Assembly: GCF_038150125.1 (NCBI RefSeq)
Contig: NZ_JBBVMF010000025.1
Coordinates: forward strand, 1-64,000
Length of the DNA: 64,000 nucleotides
Source: SW132 sp038150125
GTDB lineage: Bacteria > Bacteroidota > Rhodothermia > Balneolales > Balneolaceae
Direction of reading: 5' to 3'
The position numbers and the translations under genes are program-made. The notes below the pieces were generated by a model. The model searched no databases. It was not told the origin of the DNA and saw nothing but the letters and a program-made list of their open reading frames with translations. Positions within the stretch are counted from its first letter, which is position 1. Each line of letters begins with the position of its first letter. Positions 58,601-64,000 of this stretch are shown piece by piece.

Positions 58601-59918
58601 GTGCACGGTTCAGCAGAACGGGGTGACCATCAATCACGTTTTCGAGAACTTCCCAAACGACCTGATCACGACGGTCCACTACTTTTTTGGCACTTTTCAC
58701 CGTTTTCACATAACCGCGCTCAATGAGCCGGCGGATGACAAACGGTTTATAGAGTTCAATGGCCATCTCTTTTGGAAGGCCGCACTCATGCATTTTCAGA
58801 TCCGGACCAACTACAATTACAGAACGTCCAGAATAATCGACCCGTTTACCAAGAAGGTTCTGACGGAATCGACCACTTTTACCCTTCAGCATATCACTGA
58901 GGGATTTCAGCGGACGGTTGTTATTTCGAACAGCATTGGATTTTCGTGAATTGTCGTACAGCGAATCCACTGCTTCCTGAAGCATTCTCTTCTCATTCCG
59001 GAGAATAACATCAGGTGCTTTAATATCGATAAGTCGCTTCAATCGATTGTTACGAATAATCACTCGGCGGTACAGATCATTAAGATCCGATGTTGCAAAC
59101 CGGCCTCCCTCAAGAGGAACCAGTGGGCGCAGTTCCGGTGGAATAACCGGAATGACACTTTGAACCATCCACTCAGGACGGTTTTCGGTGTGCTGATTAG
59201 CCGCACGAAATGATTCGATAACCTGAAGACGCTTCAGCTTTTTCTTCTTCCGCATCTGCGATGTTTCATTCTTTACTTCGTATCGCAGTTGATAGGCGAG
59301 GCTGTCGAGATCCTGAGTTTTCAGGAGTCCTTCAACGGCTTCCGCCCCATCTTTAACCACAAATTTATCATCATCGTCATCATCTAAATCGTGATGATCT
59401 TCTGGTAGCTGATCTAAAATATCGAACTTTTCTTCTTCAGATATCAGATCGCCTTTTTTGTAACCAAGATCTCTTGCGAGTCCGGGATTGAGAATGACAA
59501 ATGTTTCGTAATAAACTATTCGGTCAAGATTTTTTGAAGAATAACCTAACAGGTAGGCAATCTTACTTGGAAGGGATTTAAAGTACCAGATATGAACAAT
59601 AGGCACGGTAAGAGTAATGTGTCCCATTCTCTCACGGCGTACTGCTTTTCGGGTAACTTCAACTCCGCAGCGATCGCAAATAATCCCTTTATAGCGAATA
59701 CGCTTGTATTTTCCACAGTGACACTCATAATCTTTTACCGGACCGAAGATCTTTTCACAAAAAAGACCGTCCATTTCCGGTTTGAATGTTCTGTAATTAA
59801 TCGTTTCTGGCGTAAGAACTTCTCCATGGGATCTGGAAAGTATCGTCTCAGCTGATGCGAGCGATATTCCAATATTAGAGAAGTCTTTCGTAACAGTTAA
59901 TGTTTTTGTTGACGGCAA
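55611..59918 (-). CDS. rpoC: DNA-directed RNA polymerase subunit beta'
   Basis: A 1435-residue largest subunit of RNA polymerase. The N-terminal zinc site has CHCGKYKRIRYKG and CDRCGVEVT, the catalytic magnesium motif is NADFDGDQMAVHLPLS, and the second zinc site has CETERGVCAKCYGRD. The bridge helix/trigger loop region (AAQSIGEPGTQLTLRTFH) is intact. An acidic tail (EYDEGDEEVEKVFETL) ends the protein. It follows rpoB by 38 bases on the same strand, and a strong terminator follows its stop. Confidence 0.98.
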   Translation of the reverse strand: MPSTKTLTVTKDFSNIGISLASAETILSRSHGEVLTPETINYRTFKPEMDGLFCEKIFGPVKDYECHCGKYKRIRYKGIICDRCGVEVTRKAVRRERMGHITLTVPIVHIWYFKSLPSKIAYLLGYSSKNLDRIVYYETFVILNPGLARDLGYKKGDLISEEEKFDILDQLPEDHHDLDDDDDDKFVVKDGAEAVEGLLKTQDLDSLAYQLRYEVKNETSQMRKKKKLKRLQVIESFRAANQHTENRPEWMVQSVIPVIPPELRPLVPLEGGRFATSDLNDLYRRVIIRNNRLKRLIDIKAPDVILRNEKRMLQEAVDSLYDNSRKSNAVRNNNRPLKSLSDMLKGKSGRFRQNLLGKRVDYSGRSVIVVGPDLKMHECGLPKEMAIELYKPFVIRRLIERGYVKTVKSAKKVVDRRDQVVWEVLENVIDGHPVLLNRAPTLHRLGIQAYQPVLIEDKAIRLHPLSCTAFNADFDGDQMAVHLPLSHDAVMEASILMLGSHNILSPASGGPVAVPSQDMILGIYYMTKMGNGKLGEGKTFSTPDEVLIAFDQNKLNIHAKINVRVPVTQEDGTIAPEIIKTTTGRVLFNRIVPAGVEFVNRTLGKKELRVLIDNIYNTVGSVETAHFLDKMKETGFEQATVGGLSFSLEDIIIPDEKRLLIENAQNEVEEIQDRYEMGFITDNERYNQVIDKWTSTTNRVSETLFKSLTEDKDGFNAVYMMADSGARGSKEQIRQLGGMRGLMAKPQKSSMQQGNEVIENPILSSFREGLTVLEYFISTHGARKGLADTALKTADAGYLTRRLVDVSQDIIINEKDCGTLRGIKMQALKDNEDVIESLEDRIIGRVSMHEIIDPISDEPICDANELITDSIAKKIAETSIEEVEIRSVLTCETERGVCAKCYGRDMSKTGMVQVGEAVGVIAAQSIGEPGTQLTLRTFHVGGTASRMEADSQHKAKFDGTVEFDNVRVVEYDDGEEVHNVVLSRAGEMKIVGEDGKILNTYNVPYGSEMMVEEGDKVMKGMPLCKWDPYNALIFSEIDGTIEYKDIIEEVTYTADTDAQTGHREKVIIDSRDRSLVPTIVVKGDDDRIRESTLPVETHITVDDGEKVSAGQILAKIPRAASKSKDITAGLPRVTELFEARSPSDPAAVTEIDGIVRMGGRKRGSQEVIVESKDGTDEKTYLISLSKHILVQENDFVKAGQALSDGTIPAQEILNILGPYAVQSYLVNEIQEVYRLQGVKINDKHIEVIVRTMMQKVEVTDPGDTMYLEGDKVDRFELNNRNDELIGKFVVTDPGGSDQKLGAILDRRKIREINNELIGEGKEELQTREAEPAISKPILLGITRAALSTESWLSAASFQETTKVLTQASIEAKKDLLRGLKENVVVGHKVPAGTGLLQYDELIVGSKAEYDEGDEEVEKVFETLGADESESETSEE

Positions 59919-59956
59919 AGGATAACCTCCGTTTGGATTTATTTAACAGAACAAAT

Positions 59957-62900
59957 TTAATCAATGTGAATTTCGAGTCCGAGACCCATCAATTCACGCA
60001 GCAGCACTTTGAACGACTCCGGTATGTCGCCTTCGGGAAGATTTTCACCTTTCACGATAGCTTCATAAACTTTGGATCGTCCTTTCACATCGTCACTTTT
60101 CACGGTGAGCATCTCTTTAAGTATGTTGGATGCTCCATACGCATAAAGTGCCCAAACCTCCATTTCACCAAGTCTCTGGCCGCCAAACTGTGCTTTACCA
60201 CCCAGCGGTTGCTGAGTAATGAGCGAGTATGGCCCAATGGAACGTGCGTGCATTTTATCTTCAATCAGGTGATTCAGTTTCAGCATATACATCACGCCAA
60301 CAGTAGTCTGCTGATCGAGAGCATATCCTGTTCGCCCGTCATAGAGCTGAACTCTGCCATCTTCCGGCAAACCTGCTTTTCTGAGCTCTTCCTGAACCTG
60401 GTCGTAAGATGCGCCATCAAAGATCGGAGAAGCGTATTTAACGCCAAGTTTCAATCCTGCCCAGCCGAGAATTGTCTCGTAAATCTGGCCAAGGTTCATT
60501 CGCGATGGTACACCCAGCGGGTTAAGTACGATGTCAACCGGCGTGCCATCTTTCATAAACGGCATATCTTCTTCAGGTACAACTTTTGCAATCACACCTT
60601 TGTTACCGTGGCGGCCGGCCATCTTATCACCCACCTGCATTTTCCGCTTTTTGGCAACATAAACTTTTGCCTTTTGGATGATGCCCGGGGGCAGCTCGTC
60701 TCCTACCTGGATTTGATATTTACGCCGCTTGGCTTCAGTATCAATCTCTCTTCGGAGATCCCTATAGTTTTTAAACAGCAGTTTTACGTGCTCAACAAGT
60801 TCATCGTCTGTTGCCCAGGAAATATTTTCGTTGATCGTAACAGGCTCAAGTTCTTCAAAAACCGATTTCTTGTATTTTTCGCCTTTTGGTATCAGCTCTA
60901 CACCACTATAGTTATAAACACCGGGTGATGTTTTGTCTCTCAGCAGGCTGTACATTTTGTCGGCCCACATGGAGTTGAGTTCGTCAAGTTTTTCAGCATG
61001 GCGATCATTTTCAGCTTCTACCAGAGCTTTCTCTTCTTTTCGGGATATTTGCTCATCACGTTTTCTGCTGAAGAGTTGTGTATTAATCACAACACCTTTC
61101 ACACCAGGAGGTGTCTTTAAGGATGCGTCTTTTACATCGCCTGCTTTATCGCCAAAGATAGCACGGAGCAGCTTCTCTTCTGGTGTCGGGTCTGTTTCTC
61201 CTTTTGGAGTAATTTTTCCAACCAGAATATCACCGTGTTTTACTTTAGCTCCTATACGGATTATTCCCTGTTCATCGAGGTTACGTGTTGCATCCTCACT
61301 GACGTTGGGAATTTCACGAGTAAGTTCTTCTTCACCCCGCTTGGTATCACGAACTTGTTGTTCAAATTCTGTGATGTGGATAGATGTATAAATATCATCC
61401 TGTACAATTTTTTCGCTAATAACGATAGCATCCTCAAAATTGTATCCTCTCCACGGCATGAAAGCAACAACCAGGTTACGGCCAAGAGCAAGCTCTCCTT
61501 TTTGGGTAGCACACCCATCAGCAATCGCATCACCCTCTTTCACCTTATCACCAACATTCACTATCGGGCGCTGGTTTACAGTTGTGTCCTGGTTACTACG
61601 TTCGAATTTTTTAAGCTTGTAAGATTTGATGCCTTCGTCGAAGTAGCAATTTTCTTCAAGCTCGGTTCTATCATATCTAATTTTGATCTCATCACCACTT
61701 ACAAAGACAACTTCACCGTCTCCTTCAGCACTAATAATAGCCCTGGAATCTTTAGCGGCACGCTGTTCAAGACCTGTACCCACAATTGGTGAGTCCGGTC
61801 GCAATAGCGGCACAGCCTGACGCTGCATGTTTGAACCCATCAATGCACGGTTAGCATCATCATGCTCAATAAATGGAATGAGAGCTGCGGCCAAAGATGT
61901 GATCTGGTTTGCAGATACGTCCATATATTCAATTTCATCCGGTTTAGCCAAACCAACGTTACTTTCACGGAAACGGGAGAAAATCGCATCGTTCTCAAAA
62001 TTCCCACTACTCGTCAGCGGAGCATTAGCCTGTGCAATAATAGTTTCATCTTCTTGCTCAGCTGCGAGATACTCCACATTATCAGTAACTGTACCTTCAC
62101 GTACCTTTCGGTAAGGCGTTTCGATAAATCCGAAATCATTAATCTTCGCATGTACACAAAGAGAGGTAATCAAACCAATGTTTGGTCCCTCAGGTGTTTC
62201 AATCGGACATAATCGGCCATAGTGAGTATAGTGAACATCGCGAACCTCAAAACCGGCTCGCTCACGCGTCAGACCACCTGGACCAAGTGCAGACATACGG
62301 CGCTTGTGGGTCAGTTCAGCAATTGGATTCGTTTGATCCATGAACTGTGAAAGCTGATTTGTACCAAAAAAGCTGTTGATAACGCTTGAGATCGTTCGTG
62401 CATTTACAAGATCCTGTGGCGTCAGTTGCTCTGCATCACGGGAATTCATACGCTCACGAATGGTACGTGCCATACGGGCCAGTCCAATAGAAAACTGCTG
62501 ACCGAGCTGTTCACCCACCGTTCGTACACGTCGGTTACTAAGGTGATCAATGTCATCAACCTGAGACTTCGCTTCTTTCAGGCGGATCACTTCTTTCACA
62601 ATTGCAACAACATCTTCTTTCGTCAGATATTGAATCTCAGGATCCACATCAACTTTAAGACGCTTGTTCAGACGATATCGTCCAACTTCACCGAGGTCAT
62701 ATTTCTTGTCGCTGAAAAACAGACGCTCAAGAACCTGGCGTGCGGTTTCAGGATCAGGCATTTCACCCGTTCTGATCTGCTGATAAATTTCAGACAGAGC
62801 TGAAACCTCATCGTGAGACGGATCTTTACGGAGCGTGTTCATCACAACCGAGCGCTCAGACTCCTCAGCACCCATTTTCTGGATCAGAGTCTTCTTAGCG

Positions 62901-63784
62901 CCTGCTTCTTTAAACTTATCCCAATCTTCTGCTTCAATTTCGTGATCACGTTCGAGCAGTACCTTACGGCTTGTCGCCTCGGTTACTTCTCCCGTTTCAT
63001 CATCTACAACTTCTTCGGTGACCTCCATTGTGAGATCAACAGCAAGACGCTGACCAACAGCTTTTTCATTGAAGGATTTCTTGGATTTGAGCTCAACTTC
63101 TTCAGAAAGCCCAAACAAGTTCAGTATTTCTAAATCAGATGAATAACCGAGTCCACGCAACAGTGTGGTTGCGGGTATCTTTTTCTTCCTGTCAATATAG
63201 GCCCAGAGCACGTCTCTGATATCATTTGTGAATTCAATCCAAGACCCTTTGAATGGAATTACACGAGCTGAGTAGAGCTGAGTACCGTTAGGATGGACAG
63301 ACTGCCCGAAAAACACTCCGGGTGACCGGTGGAGCTGACTTACAATCACACGCTCGGCCCCATTTACAATAAATGTACCGCGGTTTGTCATCCATGGAAG
63401 ATCGCCCAGAAAAACTTCCTGTTCGATAGTTTCGGCTGCTTCGTCGGAATCATCAAGAGATGACAGACGAAGTTTTGCCTTTAGCGGGATTGCGTAGGTA
63501 AGACCGCGTTCCTGGCATTCCCTCATATTGTATTTGGGGGTATCAACAGAATAATAGACAAATTCAAGAATATGTGTTTCCCGGCTATCGCTAATCGGGA
63601 AATTTTCATTGAATATGCGCTGAAGTCCCTGGTCTGCCCTATCATCAGGTGCAATATCAAGCTGGGCAAAATAATTAAAAGACTCCAGCTGAATATCCAG
63701 AAAATCAGGATAGTCTATAACGTGTTTAATACGGCCAAATGAAAGTCGATCGGTAAATGGGATTTTCTCCATAGTAGTACTCAA
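59957..63784 (-). CDS. rpoB: DNA-directed RNA polymerase subunit beta
   Basis: A 1275-residue subunit. The rifampicin-binding region reads FFGTNQLSQFMDQTNPIAEL, THKRRMSALGPGG, as in wild-type enzymes, followed by GRLCPIETPEGPNIGLI. The C-terminal segments GDKMAGRHGNKGVI and GGKAQFGGQRLGEMEVWAL match the subunit's beta'-contacting end. Length fits the family in Bacteroidota. It starts 148 bases after the rplL stop, with a hairpin in between, and is co-oriented with rpoC. Confidence 0.98.
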   Translation of the reverse strand: MSTTMEKIPFTDRLSFGRIKHVIDYPDFLDIQLESFNYFAQLDIAPDDRADQGLQRIFNENFPISDSRETHILEFVYYSVDTPKYNMRECQERGLTYAIPLKAKLRLSSLDDSDEAAETIEQEVFLGDLPWMTNRGTFIVNGAERVIVSQLHRSPGVFFGQSVHPNGTQLYSARVIPFKGSWIEFTNDIRDVLWAYIDRKKKIPATTLLRGLGYSSDLEILNLFGLSEEVELKSKKSFNEKAVGQRLAVDLTMEVTEEVVDDETGEVTEATSRKVLLERDHEIEAEDWDKFKEAGAKKTLIQKMGAEESERSVVMNTLRKDPSHDEVSALSEIYQQIRTGEMPDPETARQVLERLFFSDKKYDLGEVGRYRLNKRLKVDVDPEIQYLTKEDVVAIVKEVIRLKEAKSQVDDIDHLSNRRVRTVGEQLGQQFSIGLARMARTIRERMNSRDAEQLTPQDLVNARTISSVINSFFGTNQLSQFMDQTNPIAELTHKRRMSALGPGGLTRERAGFEVRDVHYTHYGRLCPIETPEGPNIGLITSLCVHAKINDFGFIETPYRKVREGTVTDNVEYLAAEQEDETIIAQANAPLTSSGNFENDAIFSRFRESNVGLAKPDEIEYMDVSANQITSLAAALIPFIEHDDANRALMGSNMQRQAVPLLRPDSPIVGTGLEQRAAKDSRAIISAEGDGEVVFVSGDEIKIRYDRTELEENCYFDEGIKSYKLKKFERSNQDTTVNQRPIVNVGDKVKEGDAIADGCATQKGELALGRNLVVAFMPWRGYNFEDAIVISEKIVQDDIYTSIHITEFEQQVRDTKRGEEELTREIPNVSEDATRNLDEQGIIRIGAKVKHGDILVGKITPKGETDPTPEEKLLRAIFGDKAGDVKDASLKTPPGVKGVVINTQLFSRKRDEQISRKEEKALVEAENDRHAEKLDELNSMWADKMYSLLRDKTSPGVYNYSGVELIPKGEKYKKSVFEELEPVTINENISWATDDELVEHVKLLFKNYRDLRREIDTEAKRRKYQIQVGDELPPGIIQKAKVYVAKKRKMQVGDKMAGRHGNKGVIAKVVPEEDMPFMKDGTPVDIVLNPLGVPSRMNLGQIYETILGWAGLKLGVKYASPIFDGASYDQVQEELRKAGLPEDGRVQLYDGRTGYALDQQTTVGVMYMLKLNHLIEDKMHARSIGPYSLITQQPLGGKAQFGGQRLGEMEVWALYAYGASNILKEMLTVKSDDVKGRSKVYEAIVKGENLPEGDIPESFKVLLRELMGLGLEIHID

Positions 63785-63874
63785 AAGGAAGCCTCTCCTT
63801 TAGGTTAAAAATAAGATGTGAAACGACTGTAGTTGCACGTTGAGAACGTAAATTGTACAGATGTTGTAGACGCC

Positions 63875-63907
63875 AAAAGCCAACAACCGATATAAACGGT
63901 GTTGGCT
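63875..63907 (-). terminator. Hairpin between rplL and rpoB (possible attenuator)
   Basis: AGCCAACAACCG (63878-63889) is complementary, with one bulged A, to CGGTGTTGGCT (63897-63907). On the minus strand it is followed by TTTTGGCG, a short U-run. Many bacteria have a partial terminator in this position that lowers rpoBC transcription relative to the ribosomal protein genes, so an attenuator is a reasonable reading. Confidence 0.6.
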
Positions 63908-63932
63908 CTGACAAATTGTTTACTAAACCGGA

Positions 63933-64000
63933 TTACTTAAGTTCTACTTCAGCACCGGCATCTTCGAGTTTGCTTTTCAGCTCTTCTGCTTCATCTTTTG
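63933..64000 (-). CDS. rplL: 50S ribosomal protein L7/L12, C-terminal fragment
   Basis: The last 22 codons of the gene read KDEAEELKSKLEDAGAEVEL K and a TAA, the conserved C-terminal helix and strand of L7/L12, the stalk protein that recruits translation factors. The gene continues past the right edge of the window. Its position upstream of rpoB is the standard rplJ-rplL-rpoB-rpoC order. Confidence 0.93.
   Translation of the reverse strand, partial: KDEAEELKSKLEDAGAEVELK

Overview
This 64 kb window looks like chromosomal DNA of a Bacteroidota/Rhodothermota-type Gram-negative bacterium, most likely of the Balneolaceae kind. That placement is inferred from gene content: a PorD-like (DUF4835) protein, a 1402-residue DnaE with a fused proofreading exonuclease, a TPR histidine kinase, CrtI, ThuA/HEAT/cytochrome lipoproteins and weak Shine-Dalgarno use. 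It is not proven. Both edges are housekeeping operons on the minus strand. The left edge holds rpsL-rpsG-fusA-tuf (str) and the right edge rplL-rpoB-rpoC (rif). These are neighbours in many bacteria and here lie about 52 kb apart.

Layout. 1-3.2 kb: str operon. 3.3-6.8 kb: recG, an EVE-domain protein and a PP-loop ATPase. 7-10.1 kb: complete dTDP-L-rhamnose operon rfbA-rfbD-rfbC-rfbB. 10.3-15.1 kb: envelope genes, namely PorD-like, a PorV/PorQ-like barrel, a helix-hairpin-helix barrel and a small barrel. 15.2-21.6 kb: class C-type serine hydrolase, secreted EEP nuclease/phosphatase, an 1130-residue dehydrogenase/HEAT/cytochrome c lipoprotein and a ThuA lipoprotein. 21.9-24.9 kb: DUF2339 membrane protein, a MITE-like element and a MntA/HepT toxin-antitoxin pair between long direct repeats. 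24.9-29.1 kb: dnaE.

29.4-34.8 kb is the most unusual part: an apparent array of lipoprotein peptidoglycan-hydrolase effectors with periplasmic immunity candidates. A full-length gene has a lipobox, a Cys-rich region, a Gly/Pro linker and an M23 peptidase domain. It is interrupted by a C7-tract frameshift and followed by two related exported small proteins. Next come a collapsed effector remnant with a decayed immunity gene, an orphan GH108 lysozyme cassette that has the same linker DNA (about 95% identical) but no signal peptide, its own exported partner, and a last linker remnant. This resembles the toxin-tip/immunity arrays of polymorphic toxins (CdiA, Rhs, SitA). I infer tip replacement by recombination in the linker.

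34.8-41.2 kb: alpha/beta hydrolase, palindromic repeats, CPXCG protein, acylphosphatase, then a compact OxyR / membrane protein / DNA exonuclease / ATP-dependent ligase operon. 41.5-50 kb: TPR histidine kinase, UPF0182 protein, Nudix and DUF1844, DUF1015-serC. 50.1-55.5 kb: rhomboid, tRNA-Thr(CGT), RlpA-SPOR, crtI, a Xre/RES toxin-antitoxin with an A8-tract frameshift in the antitoxin, transaldolase and a YtxH protein. 55.6-64 kb: rpoC, rpoB and the end of rplL.

Intergenic space is rich in dispersed palindromic repeats. No CRISPR array and no intact insertion sequence was seen. All functional calls are from reading motifs; no database search was run.
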